DNA from: Rhizobium sp. Q54
GTDB taxonomy: Bacteria > Pseudomonadota > Alphaproteobacteria > CADEGL01
Direction: 5' to 3'
NCBI GenBank assembly: GCA_945860095.1
Contig: CAMAPP010000012.1
Coordinates: forward strand, 1-40,384
Length of the DNA: 40,384 nucleotides
The notes under the pieces are model-generated. The model worked only from the letters and a program-made list of their open reading frames with translations. It searched no databases and was not told where the DNA came from. Numbering within the stretch: the stretch's first letter is position 1; each line of letters starts with the position of its first letter. Of the stretch, positions 25,727 through 34,657 are shown in pieces. A program made the position numbers and the translations under genes.

Positions 25727-28390
25727 ATGGACGACACGCTCGGCGACGTGATTGCGCGGTTGTCGGCGCGCGGGGATGCGCCCGCCATCATCGCCGTCGA
25801 CGACAACGGCGAATGTCGGACGTGGTCCTACGCGCGTCTTGCGCGCGAATCGCTCGCCTTCGCACGCGGCGTCGTCGCGGATGGTTTGGTTCCTGGGACG
25901 CCGGTGGCGATCCTTTCGCCGAACCGGCCCGAATGGATCGTCGCGCGTTTGGGCCTTCTGGCGGCGGGCGCGCTGGCGGTGCCGCTCGACGACCTCATCA
26001 CCGACGAGGCTCTCGAACGCGCCCTTGGCGATAGCGGCGCGCGCCTGGTGCTGACGACGTCCGCCTATATCGGACGCTTCGCCGCACTGTCCTGCGCGGG
26101 CGAGCTGCGTCTCTTGTGCCTCGATCGCGAGGCCGATGACGGCGCGGCGGCAAGCTGGCGCTCGGTCGGTCGTGCGGGCGCGGCTTCTGCCGCCTTGCCG
26201 CCTCACGCGCCCGATCAAGTGGTTTCGCTGTTCTACACCTCGGGAACGACCGGACCGCCCAAGGGCGTGCCCCTGACCCGACGCAATCTCGCCGTCAATC
26301 TCCGGGCGCTGGTCGAGGGCGGGTATCTCGCGGCCCGGGACCGGGTCTTGCTTCCCCTGCCGCTGCACCATTCGTATCCCTTTCTCGTCGGCATGTTGCT
26401 GCCGCTCGCGGTGGGCGCCGCGATTGTCTTGCCGCCCGGCATCGCGGGGCCGGAAATCGTGCTCGGACTGAGGGCCGGCCGGGCGACGGCCATGGTCGGC
26501 GTGCCTCGGCTCTACGACGCGATCCTCGCCGGCGTGCGCGCACGCGCCGCCGGTCGCGGCGCGCTTGCAGCGCGGCTCTTCGACGGCTGTCTCGCCGTCT
26601 CGATCGCCGCCGCGCGGCATTTGGGGTGGCATTGGGGCCGGGTGTTGTTTGGCGCGCTCCATCGCCGCGTGGGGCTGGGATTGCGCGTGCTTGCATGCGG
26701 CGGCGCGCGCCTGGAGCCCGAGACGGAATGGGCGCTCGTGGGCCTCGGTTGGCGGGTTCTGACCGGTTACGGCCTCGTCGAAACCTCGTCGATTTCGACC
26801 TTCAATCCCTTGCGCCGCGCGCGCGTCGGCAGCGCGGGCCTACCCGGACCGGGGGTCGAGTTGCGGATCGCGGACGCGGACGGCGAGGGCCGCGGCGAAA
26901 TTTGGCTTCGCGGGCCGCACGTCTTCTCCGGCTATCGCGACAACGACGAAGCGAACCGCGCCGCGTTCGCGCCCGGCGGCTGGTTTCGAACCGGCGATCG
27001 CGGGCGCATCGATGCCGACGGCTATCTTCATGTCGTCGGCAGGCTGAAGGAATTGATCGTGCTCGCGGACGGCAAGAACGTGACGCCGGACATCGTCGAG
27101 CCGGTTTACGCCGCGAATCCCTTCATTCGTGAATTCGCCCTGCTCGAGCGCAAGGGCGATCTGGTGGCGCTCGTCGTGCCGAATCTGGACGCCATCCGCG
27201 GCGCGGGAAGCGGCAATATCGAGCAGGTCATCCGCGTGGCTCTCATCCAAGCGTCCCAATCCTTGCCGTCCTTCCAGCGCCTGTCGGGTTACGCGATCGT
27301 GCGCGAGGCCCTGCCCAAGACCAGACTCGGCAAGTTCAAGCGCCACGAGCTGGCATCGATCTACGAGGCGGCGTTGCGCGCCGGCGGGCGGGCGCGTGCG
27401 GCGGGCACGCGCTTCGAGGACGGCGAATTCGCGCAATCTCCGCGCGCCCAGGCCCTGTGGCTCTGGCTCGGCGAGCGCTTTCCCGATGCGGACATCTCGC
27501 CCGATACCGCGCCGCAGCTCGATCTTGGAATCGATTCCCTCGGTTGGATCGAACTCGGCATGGAAATCGAACGGCGCTTTGGTATTAGCCTTTCGGCGGA
27601 AGCCGTCTCGCGCATTGCCACGCTCGGCGATCTGTTGGGCGAAGCAGCGGCGGCGCATGTGCCGGCGCACGCGGCCGTCGTCGCGGCACCCGTCGTCGCG
27701 GCATCTGTCGTCGTGGCACCAGCCGTCGTGGCACCCGCCGTCGCGGTCGAGGACCCGTGGCTAGGGCGGCGTGGCATGGCGCTGCGCGCGACCGGACTTT
27801 TGCTCTATCTGATCAACGCCTTTGTCCTTCGCGGATTTTTCCGCCTGAAGGTCGAGGGTCTGGAGCACGTTCCGCCCACGGGCGCGGTGCTGATCGCGCC
27901 CAACCATCGCAGCGATATCGACGGCTTTGTCGTGGCGGCCGCGCTCGGCTACCGACGAATGACGCGCACGTGGTTCGGCGGCGACGCCGTTCGGCTTTTT
28001 TCCAACCCGCTTCGGCGCCATCTGGCCCGCGCCGCGCGCGTCTTTCCGGTCGATGACCGCGCGGCCGGCCAGGCCATCCGCCTTGGCCGCGAGGTTTTGG
28101 CCCGCCGCATGCAGCTCGTTTGGTTTGCGGAGGGTTGGCGCTCGCCCGATGGCGCGGTCCAGCGTTTCCTGCCCGGCGTTGCCGAAGTCTTGCGCGGCGC
28201 TCGGGCAGCCGTGATTCCAGTCCGGATTTTCGGCACCTTCGAGGCGTTGCCGCGCGACCGCCGCTTGCCGCGTCTGGTGCGGTTGCGCGTGGTGTTCGGC
28301 GCGCCCATTTCGGGCGACGCCCTGCTCGCGGGCGCCGACGGCGCGGCGGCGGCCGAACGCTTGCGGGCCGCCGTGGTGGCGCTCGATTGA
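25727..28390 (+). CDS. trifunctional fusion: AMP-forming acyl ligase, acyl carrier domain and PlsC-type acyltransferase
   Basis: The 887-residue protein has three domains. Residues about 10-540 are an AMP-forming ligase with [12 protein letters not shown] (169-180), GYGLVETSS (A5), [35 protein letters not shown] (A7-A8) and [10 protein letters not shown] (A10 lysine). Residues about 565-645 are an acyl carrier domain with the phosphopantetheine serine Ser604 in [10 protein letters not shown] Val-Ala-Pro repeat linker (about 651-675) leads to an acyltransferase domain with HX4D at His727-Asp732 (NHRSDID) and the FAEGWRS variant of FPEGTRS. The layout suggests activation of a fatty acid, transfer to its own carrier domain and esterification to a lysolipid, like Aas but with a built-in carrier. 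The substrate is inferred. It is a peripheral or weakly membrane-bound protein. Confidence 0.85.
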   Translation: MDDTLGDVIARLSARGDAPAIIAVDDNGECRTWSYARLARESLAFARGVVADGLVPGTPVAILSPNRPEWIVARLGLLAAGALAVPLDDLITDEALERALGDSGARLVLTTSAYIGRFAALSCAGELRLLCLDREADDGAAASWRSVGRAGAASAALPPHAPDQVVSLFYTSGTTGPPKGVPLTRRNLAVNLRALVEGGYLAARDRVLLPLPLHHSYPFLVGMLLPLAVGAAIVLPPGIAGPEIVLGLRAGRATAMVGVPRLYDAILAGVRARAAGRGALAARLFDGCLAVSIAAARHLGWHWGRVLFGALHRRVGLGLRVLACGGARLEPETEWALVGLGWRVLTGYGLVETSSISTFNPLRRARVGSAGLPGPGVELRIADADGEGRGEIWLRGPHVFSGYRDNDEANRAAFAPGGWFRTGDRGRIDADGYLHVVGRLKELIVLADGKNVTPDIVEPVYAANPFIREFALLERKGDLVALVVPNLDAIRGAGSGNIEQVIRVALIQASQSLPSFQRLSGYAIVREALPKTRLGKFKRHELASIYEAALRAGGRARAAGTRFEDGEFAQSPRAQALWLWLGERFPDADISPDTAPQLDLGIDSLGWIELGMEIERRFGISLSAEAVSRIATLGDLLGEAAAAHVPAHAAVVAAPVVAASVVVAPAVVAPAVAVEDPWLGRRGMALRATGLLLYLINAFVLRGFFRLKVEGLEHVPPTGAVLIAPNHRSDIDGFVVAAALGYRRMTRTWFGGDAVRLFSNPLRRHLARAARVFPVDDRAAGQAIRLGREVLARRMQLVWFAEGWRSPDGAVQRFLPGVAEVLRGARAAVIPVRIFGTFEALPRDRRLPRLVRLRVVFGAPISGDALLAGADGAAAAERLRAAVVALD
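27677..27751 (+). repeat. five 15-bp repeats encoding a Val-Ala-Pro linker
   Basis: Units at 27677, 27692, 27707, 27722 and 27737 follow the pattern GTCGTCGCGGCACCC with substitutions. They encode [20 protein letters not shown] and AVAVE between the carrier and acyltransferase domains. Such a flexible linker would let the carrier arm reach both catalytic domains. Confidence 0.88.
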
Positions 28391-28456
28391 CCCGCCCTTG
28401 CGCCTGGGGTTCGCGGGGTTCTTGAGGCGGCGCGCGGGCCGGGCCATGGTTGGGGG

Positions 28457-30910
28457 ATGAGCGCGTTTCCGCCACGTCTCGCGGCGGTATTGGGGCCGAC
28501 CAATACCGGCAAGACCCATCTCGCGGTCGAGCGCATGCTGGCCCATGCGAGCGGCATGATCGGCTTTCCCTTGCGCCTGCTCGCGCGCGAAACCTACGAC
28601 CGGGTGGTGCGTCTCGCCGGGGCGCGCGCAACCGCCCTCGTCACCGGCGAGGAACGGATCGTGCCGCCCGAGGCGCGGTATTTCATCTGCACCGTCGAAG
28701 CCATGCCCAAGCGCGAGGTTGCGTTCCTGGCGGTCGACGAAATCCAGCTTGCCGCCGATCCCGAGCGCGGCCACGCCTTCACCGATCGCCTGCTCCGATG
28801 GCGGGGCAGGGAGGAGACGATGTTTGTCGGTGCGGATACCGTCCGCCCGCTCATCCGGCGCCTGCTGCCCGGGATCGAAATCGTCGGCCGGCCGCGATTT
28901 TCGCGCCTGTCCCATGACGGGGCAAAGACGCTCGCCCGCCTGCCCCCGCGCAGCGCGGTCGTCGCGTTTTCCGTCGAGGATGTGTACGCCCTCGCCGAAT
29001 CCATGCGCCGCCGGCGCGGCGGCGCGGCCGTCGTCATGGGCGCCTTGTCGCCGCGCACCCGCAACGCCCAGGTCGAGTTGTTCCAGTCGGGCGAGGTCGA
29101 TTACCTGGTGGCGACGGATGCCATCGGCATGGGCCTCAACATGGACCTCCATCACGTGGCCTTTGCCCGACTCGACAAGTTCGACGGCCGGCACATGCGG
29201 CGCCTGACCCGCGCCGAACTTGCCCAGATCGCCGGCCGCGCCGGTCGTCACATGCGCGATGGCACCTTCGGCGTCACGGGAGAGGCGCAACCGCTCGAAC
29301 CCGAGACGGTCGCGGCCATCGAGGATCACCGCTTCGAGCCGCTGCGCCATCTGTACTGGCGCAATTGCGACCTCGACGAGCGAAGCCTCGCGGCTTTGCT
29401 CGCGGGCCTCGACGAACTTCCCCCCCTGCCCGAATTGCGGCGCAAGCGCGACGCCGACGACCATCTTGCGCTTCTCGCCCTGGCACGCTCGCCCGATATC
29501 GCGCGCCTTGCGACCAGCCCCGACGCGGTGCGCCTGTTGTGGCAGGTCGCCCAGATCCCGGATTTCCGTAAAACCATGAGCGAGGCTCACGCCAGCCTGC
29601 TTGCTCGGATTTACCGCCATCTCATGGGTTCCGAGGGCCGGCTGCCCGGGGATTGGGTGGCGGGGCAATTGGCGCCGCTCGAGCGCACCGACGGCGATAT
29701 CGACGCGCTCACCCAACGCATCGCGCATGTGCGCACCTGGACCTATGTCTCGCACCGCGCCGATTGGCTTGCCGATCCTGCGCATTGGCAGGGCCGCGCT
29801 CGCGCGCTCGAGGACCGCTTGTCGGACGCGCTGCATGCGCGCCTGACCGAACGCTTCGTCGACCGGCGCGCCGCGGCGCTCGCGCGCCGGCTCGATGGCG
29901 GGCAGGGCCTGCTGGGATCGGTCGCGGCCGATGGCCGGGTGATGGTCGAGGGCGAGGGCGTCGGGCGTCTCGAGGGCTTTCGCTTTGTTCCAGAGGACAT
30001 GCTTCAGCCAGCCGTCGCGCGGGCGGCGGAAAAGGTCGTGCGCGACGGCCTCGCGCGCCGGGTCGCTTCGTTCGAGGCTTCGGACGATGGCGATTTCGCG
30101 CTCGGGGGCGACGGGCGCGTCTCTTGGCGCGGCGCGGCGGTCGCGCGGCTGTGCCGGGGCGAACGGCCATTGGTGCCGGGCGTGCGCCTGCTGGGCGCCG
30201 AGCATCTCGATGCTCGCCAGCAGGCGCGCGCCGAACATCGGCTCCGCGGTTTTCTTGCGAGGCACTTAGGGTTGCTCCTGCCGCAGCTTTCCGCCTTGGC
30301 GAATGCCGAGCTCAAGGGGGTGGCGCGCGGCGTCGCCTTTCGCCTGGTCGAGCGTCTGGGTTGTCTCGACCGGCGCGCGGTCGCGCCCTTGCTGGCCGCG
30401 CACCCCGAAATCGGCGAGGCCCTTCGGGCGTTCGGCGTGCGGGTCGGCTTGACGGCGCTTGGCGCCGATGACGGCCCAGGCGTGCGCGCGCTCCGCGCCT
30501 TGCTTTGGTCGGTGGCCAATGGCCGGCCGCCACCGGGCGAGATCCCCGCCGTACCGTCCTTCCAGGCTGGCCTGGCCGCGGACGAGGATTTTCTCGCGTC
30601 CTGCGGCTATCTCGTTCTCGCTGGGCGCGCGGTGCGGGTGGACCGCTTGGAGCGCCTCGCGCGCGAGGCCCGGGCGCTCGCCCGCCAGGGTGCGTTCCAG
30701 CCGACCGCGCGTCTTGCGCGCACCATCGGTGTTTTGGTCGCGGAATTGCCGGCGATGCTCCTCGCCCTTGGCTACAGGGACGAGGGTGGCGGCTATGCAC
30801 CTGCCCGGCCCAAGGCGCGCGGCGCGCGGCGCCGACATCGGTTGCGCGGCAGGGTTGGGGCGGGCGATTCGCCGTTCGCCAAACTCCGGGGCCTCAAACT
30901 TGCCGAATGA
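28457..30910 (+). CDS. SUV3-like DExH-box RNA helicase
   Basis: The 817-residue protein has Walker A GPTNTGKT (13-20), the DEIQ box (94-97) typical of the SUV3 branch, and motif VI QIAGRAGRH near residue 260. Mitochondrial SUV3 unwinds RNA for the degradosome, and alphaproteobacterial relatives are its closest bacterial counterparts. The C-terminal half (about 300-817) is alanine- and arginine-rich, without a domain I can name beyond the SUV3 C-terminal region, and ends in a basic tail. It overlaps the S4-protein start by 11 bp, and the order helicase, S4, fdxA, carD is a recurrent alphaproteobacterial arrangement. RNA is the likely substrate by family. Confidence 0.87.
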   Translation: MSAFPPRLAAVLGPTNTGKTHLAVERMLAHASGMIGFPLRLLARETYDRVVRLAGARATALVTGEERIVPPEARYFICTVEAMPKREVAFLAVDEIQLAADPERGHAFTDRLLRWRGREETMFVGADTVRPLIRRLLPGIEIVGRPRFSRLSHDGAKTLARLPPRSAVVAFSVEDVYALAESMRRRRGGAAVVMGALSPRTRNAQVELFQSGEVDYLVATDAIGMGLNMDLHHVAFARLDKFDGRHMRRLTRAELAQIAGRAGRHMRDGTFGVTGEAQPLEPETVAAIEDHRFEPLRHLYWRNCDLDERSLAALLAGLDELPPLPELRRKRDADDHLALLALARSPDIARLATSPDAVRLLWQVAQIPDFRKTMSEAHASLLARIYRHLMGSEGRLPGDWVAGQLAPLERTDGDIDALTQRIAHVRTWTYVSHRADWLADPAHWQGRARALEDRLSDALHARLTERFVDRRAAALARRLDGGQGLLGSVAADGRVMVEGEGVGRLEGFRFVPEDMLQPAVARAAEKVVRDGLARRVASFEASDDGDFALGGDGRVSWRGAAVARLCRGERPLVPGVRLLGAEHLDARQQARAEHRLRGFLARHLGLLLPQLSALANAELKGVARGVAFRLVERLGCLDRRAVAPLLAAHPEIGEALRAFGVRVGLTALGADDGPGVRALRALLWSVANGRPPPGEIPAVPSFQAGLAADEDFLASCGYLVLAGRAVRVDRLERLAREARALARQGAFQPTARLARTIGVLVAELPAMLLALGYRDEGGGYAPARPKARGARRRHRLRGRVGAGDSPFAKLRGLKLAE

Positions 30911-31196
30911 TGCCTCCCGCCTCGAAAAATGGCTCTGGCACGCGCGCTTTCTGCGCACGCGCGCGGCGGCGGCGCGGTTCTGCGAAGCGGGCGAGGTTCG
31001 CGTCAATCGGCTCAAGGTGGATAAGGCCCACCATGCGGTGCGGCCGGGCGATGTGCTGACTTTCGTCGTGGGCGGGCAGGTGCGCGTGGTTCGCGTGCGG
31101 GCGCTTGGTCGGCGCAGGGCGCCGGGCGCGGTGGCACGCGCGCTTTACGAGGATGTCGTGCCGCCTAGTCTTGCTCGTCCGGCAAGCCTGGACTAA
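30900..31196 (+). CDS. S4-domain RNA-binding protein (HslR-like)
   Basis: This 98-residue basic protein is essentially a single S4 domain: [15 protein letters not shown], then [32 protein letters not shown]. HslR relatives bind stalled 50S subunits carrying nascent peptidyl-tRNA. There is no ATG; the TTG at 30900 ([11 protein letters not shown]) is the best start and overlaps the helicase stop. The frame is open far upstream inside the helicase gene, but the added residues are a shadow. Gene position next to the helicase suggests an RNA-related role. Confidence 0.85.
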   Translation: MPNDASRLEKWLWHARFLRTRAAAARFCEAGEVRVNRLKVDKAHHAVRPGDVLTFVVGGQVRVVRVRALGRRRAPGAVARALYEDVVPPSLARPASLD

Positions 31197-31248
31197 GACA
31201 CTCGCGTCGGCGATATCTTTTCTGGCGCGCGAACTCTGGAGACAAGAC

Positions 31249-31584
31249 ATGACCTACGTCGTCACGGATCCCTGCATCAAGTGCAAGTATCAGGACTGCG
31301 TGGAGGTCTGCCCCGTCGATTGCTTCTACGAAGGCGAGGTCATGCTCGTCATCCACCCCGACGAGTGCATCGATTGCGGCGTCTGCGAGCCCGAGTGCCC
31401 GGTCGAGGCCATCCTGCCCGACACCGACGAGGACATGGAGAAATGGGTCCAATTCAACCGGCAATATTCCGTTGCCTGGCCCAATATCTCGCGCAAGGGC
31501 GAAGCGCCCGCCGACGCCGATCAGTGGAAGGACGTGAAGGGCAAGCTCGAAAGTGACTTCAATCCGAATCCGAGCAAGCGCTGA
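31249..31584 (+). CDS. fdxA: 7Fe ferredoxin FdxA
   Basis: The 111-residue ferredoxin has the pattern of the [3Fe-4S][4Fe-4S] type: Cys9, Cys17 and Cys50 for the 3Fe cluster, and Cys21, Cys40, Cys43 and Cys46 for the 4Fe cluster, with Cys12 and Cys25 as further cysteines. The C-terminal half ([20 protein letters not shown]) is the extension found in proteobacterial FdxA. It is a cytoplasmic electron carrier. The ATG at 31249 follows GGAGA at good distance. Confidence 0.96.
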   Translation: MTYVVTDPCIKCKYQDCVEVCPVDCFYEGEVMLVIHPDECIDCGVCEPECPVEAILPDTDEDMEKWVQFNRQYSVAWPNISRKGEAPADADQWKDVKGKLESDFNPNPSKR

Positions 31585-31800
31585 CCAAGGCCCGGGCGGT
31601 GAAGATATGAGCGATTTCGGCCTCCGAAACATGGCGTATTCTCCATTTTAGGTACCATTTTTGCAGCATTTTGCGTTCTCGTAAGGCGTCGATACAAGAG
31701 GTAGCTTTTATTTTATTTCAATAACTTAGACTGTCTCCCAAAGAGCCGGGGCAAGCTTGCCCTGTCTTTCGGGCCAAGGTTGTGCTATAAGTGCTTCAAG

Positions 31801-31829
31801 AAGAGACACGGTTCTTGGCCGTGTCTCTT
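31801..31829 (+). promoter_or_regulatory. perfect 11-bp hairpin in the carD leader
   Basis: AAGAGACACGG (31801-31811) pairs perfectly with CCGTGTCTCTT (31819-31829) across the loop TTCTTGG. Six bases of this loop (TTCTTG) are complementary to CAAGAA at 31797-31802, which overlaps the 5' arm, so an alternative pairing is possible. No T run follows on either strand, which argues against a standard terminator. Confidence 0.65.
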
Positions 31830-31872
31830 CGGCATCTAAAAGTGGCCAATGCCCTGTTGAATGTTGAAAAGA

Positions 31873-31894
31873 CGGTCCTTTCCTTGGAGGACCG
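31873..31894 (+). promoter_or_regulatory. second hairpin in the carD leader
   Basis: CGGTCCT (31873-31879) pairs with AGGACCG (31888-31894) across the loop TTCCTTGG. The 3' arm includes part of a GGAGG sequence located 15 bp before an ATG at 31905. Confidence 0.5.
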
Positions 31895-31904
31895 ACGGGA
31901 TTTC

Positions 31905-31946
31905 ATGTCGCGTTTTGATCTTGCGGGTGGATCGTGGTTGCACTGA
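31905..31946 (+). other. 13-codon upstream frame overlapping the carD start
   Basis: ATG at 31905 opens MSRFDLAGGSWLH and ends with TGA at 31944-31946, overlapping the carD GTG (31934) in a different frame. It could couple or compete with carD initiation. Translation is unproven. Confidence 0.3.
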
Positions 31947-32458
31947 AAAAGAGCAAAAGCCGTTCGAAGGACGTCGCGTTCCGCACCGGCGAGTTCGTCG
32001 TCTATCCGACCCACGGCGTGGGCAAGGTGACGGGGATCGAAACGCACGAAGTGTCGGGCATGCCGCTTAAGGTGTTCGTGATCAATTTCGACAAGGAAAA
32101 GATGACCCTGCGCGTTCCGGTCGCCAAGGTTCAGGTGGCGGGTCTGCGTCCCTTGTCGAATCGCAAGATCATGGAAAACGCGCTGACCGCCTTGAAGCGC
32201 CGCACGCGCGTGAAGCGCACGATGTGGAGCCGGCGGGCGCAGGAATACGACGCCAAGATCAATTCGGGCGATCCGGTTTCGATCGCCGAGGTCGTGCGCG
32301 ATCTCCATCGTCGCGGCGATCAGCCCGACCAATCCTACAGCGAGCGGCAGATGTACCAGGCGGCGTTCGAACGCCTGGTGCGCGAGCTGGCGGCGGTCGA
32401 GAAGATCGCCGAGGACGCGGCGGTCAAACGTCTCGAGCGCGTGTTGCACACCGCCTAG
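31934..32458 (+). CDS. carD: CarD-family transcriptional regulator
   Basis: The 174-residue protein begins with the RNA polymerase interaction domain (about 16-75: FRTGEFVVYPTHGVGKVTGIE). A helical DNA-binding domain follows (about 85-170: MWSRRAQEYDAKINSGDPVSIAEVVRDLHRR and QMYQAAFERLVRELAAVE). CarD binds the RNA polymerase beta subunit and stabilises open complexes at many promoters, notably rRNA promoters in bacteria that lack strong -10 contacts. The GTG at 31934 is preceded by GGTGG. The gene has a long structured leader and lies downstream of fdxA, as in many alphaproteobacteria. Confidence 0.94.
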   Translation: MVALKKSKSRSKDVAFRTGEFVVYPTHGVGKVTGIETHEVSGMPLKVFVINFDKEKMTLRVPVAKVQVAGLRPLSNRKIMENALTALKRRTRVKRTMWSRRAQEYDAKINSGDPVSIAEVVRDLHRRGDQPDQSYSERQMYQAAFERLVRELAAVEKIAEDAAVKRLERVLHTA

Positions 32459-32486
32459 CGTCGCGCCGGTCGAAGTTTTTCGTACG

Positions 32487-32527
32487 CGCCCGGCTGGGCG
32501 ATCGCTCGGCCGGGCGTTACGTTTTCG
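32487..32527 (+). terminator. terminator after carD
   Basis: CGCCCGGC (32487-32494) pairs with GCCGGGCG (32509-32516) across a 14-base loop, followed by TTACGTTTT. It lies 28 bp after the carD stop and touches the end of the convergent membrane-protein gene. The T tract is interrupted, so efficiency may be moderate. Confidence 0.5.
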
Positions 32528-33845
32528 GCGCCGAACGTTTGCGCCCATCCCACAGAACGAGCGCCAAGGGCGCCGCCGTGAGCAAGGCTGCCCAGACCGC
32601 GCGCGCGCCGTAGCGGTCGTGCGGCCCTGACAGGGCGCCGCAAACGAAGGCATTGGCTAAGAGACCCAGAAGAATCGCCGCCGCCGCCGCGCGCAAGGGG
32701 CTGGGCGCGCGGGCGAGAAACAGCGCCGCGAAATTGAGCCCGAGCGCACCGAGGCTCACCGCCATGTGCGGATAGTTCGCTGCCGCCGCCGTCGCGACCA
32801 GCTCGCCCTTTTGCTGATGCGCGTTTTCCCAGACCCCAAGCTCGCGCGGAAATTCCTTTTCGATCGTCCAGCGCAGGAACCACAACTGGCTTTCCGTTCC
32901 TTCGCCCAGACGGATGCGAAGAACCTGCCGGCCGAAGCCGTCGAGCGCAAAGAGTGCCGCGCGCATGGGTTCGCTCGCGATGGCGTCGAGGACGGCCTTG
33001 CGGCTGTCCTCGCGCGTGCCGTCCCAATCGCCGAGCCGCCAAAACGGCGTGCCCGCCGACCACAGCCATTGCTCGGCGTTATTGGGAATCCAATTCCGCA
33101 CCGGACAGAGTTTCGACCAATTCGGGTCCGCGTTGCAGCGCCGTTCGAGCGCCGATTGCGCCAATCCGCCCTCGGCGAAACGCGCGAACAACAACACCCA
33201 GCCCGTGCGGTTGAAGAAGGCTTGGCCGGTCAATGCCGCGTTCGCCGCGACCGTCAGCGCGATCGCCGCGGCGATCGCCGTCACGGGCGCGCGCCAGCGT
33301 GCGCGCGCGCCGTAAATCCAACCGCCGAGCGCCGCCCCCGCAAGCGCGCCGGCGACAAGCGGGAAATGCGAGGTATGCACGGTCATCGAAAACACGAGCA
33401 CGAGCCACAGAAACGCGCGAGCGGCGGCGCCCAAACGGCCGAACGCCAAGGCGACCGTGATGGCCAGCGCGAGGCCCGTGAACAGATCGGGCATGAGCCA
33501 GCCCGCGTACCACGCAAGACTCGACAGCGCGCCGAACCCAAGGGCGAGGACGAGCGCGCGCCGGTCTTGGGTGAAGCCGCGCACCGCAAGACCCAAGGCC
33601 GAGGCCGCGAGCATGGATTGCGCGCCCGCCACGCCCCAGGCGCTCGGCTTTCCCGCGAAATCGACGAACCGCGCATAGAAGATCGAACGATTGGGCTCGT
33701 ACTCGCCCTTGATCGCCGCCATGAGGTATCCGCCCGTGTCCCAATAGACCAGGGGAAAGCCGTTCCACAGCGCCGGCCACAGATAGACAAGCGACGCCAG
33801 CGCGATGGCCGAAGCGGCGAAGCGCCAGGACGCGGCGCCCGTCAC
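32517..33845 (-). CDS. multi-span membrane protein of unknown function
   Basis: The 442-residue product has roughly nine to ten hydrophobic spans. A large soluble loop after the seventh or so (about residues 230-350) includes CNADPNWSKLCPVRNWIPNN and a tryptophan-rich stretch. The arrangement recalls membrane glycosyltransferase-like proteins (GT-C fold) but I see no diagnostic motif. The GTG at 33845 overlaps the methyltransferase stop codon by 4 bp, so the two are one translation unit. The frame continues upstream inside the methyltransferase gene, which is a shadow. It converges with carD. Confidence 0.75.
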   Translation of the reverse strand: MTGAASWRFAASAIALASLVYLWPALWNGFPLVYWDTGGYLMAAIKGEYEPNRSIFYARFVDFAGKPSAWGVAGAQSMLAASALGLAVRGFTQDRRALVLALGFGALSSLAWYAGWLMPDLFTGLALAITVALAFGRLGAAARAFLWLVLVFSMTVHTSHFPLVAGALAGAALGGWIYGARARWRAPVTAIAAAIALTVAANAALTGQAFFNRTGWVLLFARFAEGGLAQSALERRCNADPNWSKLCPVRNWIPNNAEQWLWSAGTPFWRLGDWDGTREDSRKAVLDAIASEPMRAALFALDGFGRQVLRIRLGEGTESQLWFLRWTIEKEFPRELGVWENAHQQKGELVATAAAANYPHMAVSLGALGLNFAALFLARAPSPLRAAAAAILLGLLANAFVCGALSGPHDRYGARAVWAALLTAAPLALVLWDGRKRSAPKT

Positions 33846-34537
33846 GCGGCACGCCCCAGAAATCCGAGGCGGTGGGCATTGGGGCCGGGATTGCGCGCCA
33901 GGTGCTCGGCATGAAATCCGGCGGCCGACAAAAGTGCGTTGAACGCCCGCGCGTCGTAGGTCGAAAGCCCCAATTCGCGGCGCAGGCGCCGGTAGTCCGA
34001 AAAGAACATGCGGACCAGACCCCCGAGCGCCGCCTGGAAGAAGCCGTGCGACCGCGCGAAACCGAGCAACGTCCAGGCATCGGCGAGGGCCGAATTGTCG
34101 GGTGCGATGACATCGGCCACGATCAAATACCCACCGCCGCCAAGGAGTTCGCGCCAGCGCCGAAGCAATCCCGGCAGTGCGGCGGGCGCGATGTATTGGA
34201 CGACCGAGCTGACCACGATGGCATCGAGGCTTCCCGGCGCGAGACCCGCCAGCGCACCGTCGTCGAGCACCTCGATCCCGGGTCTGCCGCGCAGCCGTCC
34301 GCCAAGGCGTCGCTGTGTCTCGCGCGAGGCGTCGTAGAGTAGGACCTGCCAACCCGCGGCGCAAAAACGCTCCGCCGCCAGCGCCTCGCCGCAGCCATAG
34401 TCGAGCAGCTTCCTGCCGGGCTTATGCGCCAATAACGCCAGAAGATCGTCGCCCAGGCGCTGGTGGTGCGCCCTCAGATGCGCGTCGTTGACGTAGATCG
34501 AATTGGGACGATCCCAGAAATTGGCCCAATCGGCCAT
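33842..34537 (-). CDS. class I SAM-dependent methyltransferase
   Basis: The 231-residue protein has the SAM-binding motif I LLDYGCGEA (44-52), an acidic residue at the end of strand 2 (Asp69) and the post-motif segment DAIVVSSVVQYIAP. The fold is that of small-molecule methyltransferases. The substrate is unknown. The ATG at 34537 has GGGAGAG six bases upstream; an in-frame ATG at 34570 would add 11 residues without a ribosome-binding site. It is coupled to the following membrane-protein gene, which suggests modification of a membrane-linked or exported product. Confidence 0.85.
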   Translation of the reverse strand: MADWANFWDRPNSIYVNDAHLRAHHQRLGDDLLALLAHKPGRKLLDYGCGEALAAERFCAAGWQVLLYDASRETQRRLGGRLRGRPGIEVLDDGALAGLAPGSLDAIVVSSVVQYIAPAALPGLLRRWRELLGGGGYLIVADVIAPDNSALADAWTLLGFARSHGFFQAALGGLVRMFFSDYRRLRRELGLSTYDARAFNALLSAAGFHAEHLARNPGPNAHRLGFLGRAA

Positions 34538-34657
34538 GCGGCGCTCTCCCGCGCTGATCGCGCACAGCATGCCGCGCCAAGCGGCAAATGGCTATCGCCC
34601 TTGGCTTGACCGTATCGCCCGGGCGTTCCTACGCTGCCACCGAGCAGGGAGGCGATC

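Larger units (their letters stand above)
31585..31933 (+). other. 349-bp intergenic region between fdxA and carD
   Basis: No gene was found. It holds an AT-rich stretch (about 31625-31735, including a T- and A-rich run near 31705-31730), a possible -10 element CTATAA at 31785-31790, two hairpins (31801-31829 and 31873-31894) and a 13-codon upstream frame overlapping the carD start. The features point to a structured carD leader. Confidence 0.6.

Noticed and set aside
27761-30265. An 834-codon minus-strand frame opposite the helicase and acyltransferase region
   Set aside because: No domain is recognisable and both opposite-strand genes have clear catalytic motifs.
31801-31829. The 11-bp hairpin as a rho-independent terminator for fdxA
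   Set aside because: No T run follows on either strand and it lies more than 200 bp after fdxA; a leader structure is the better reading.
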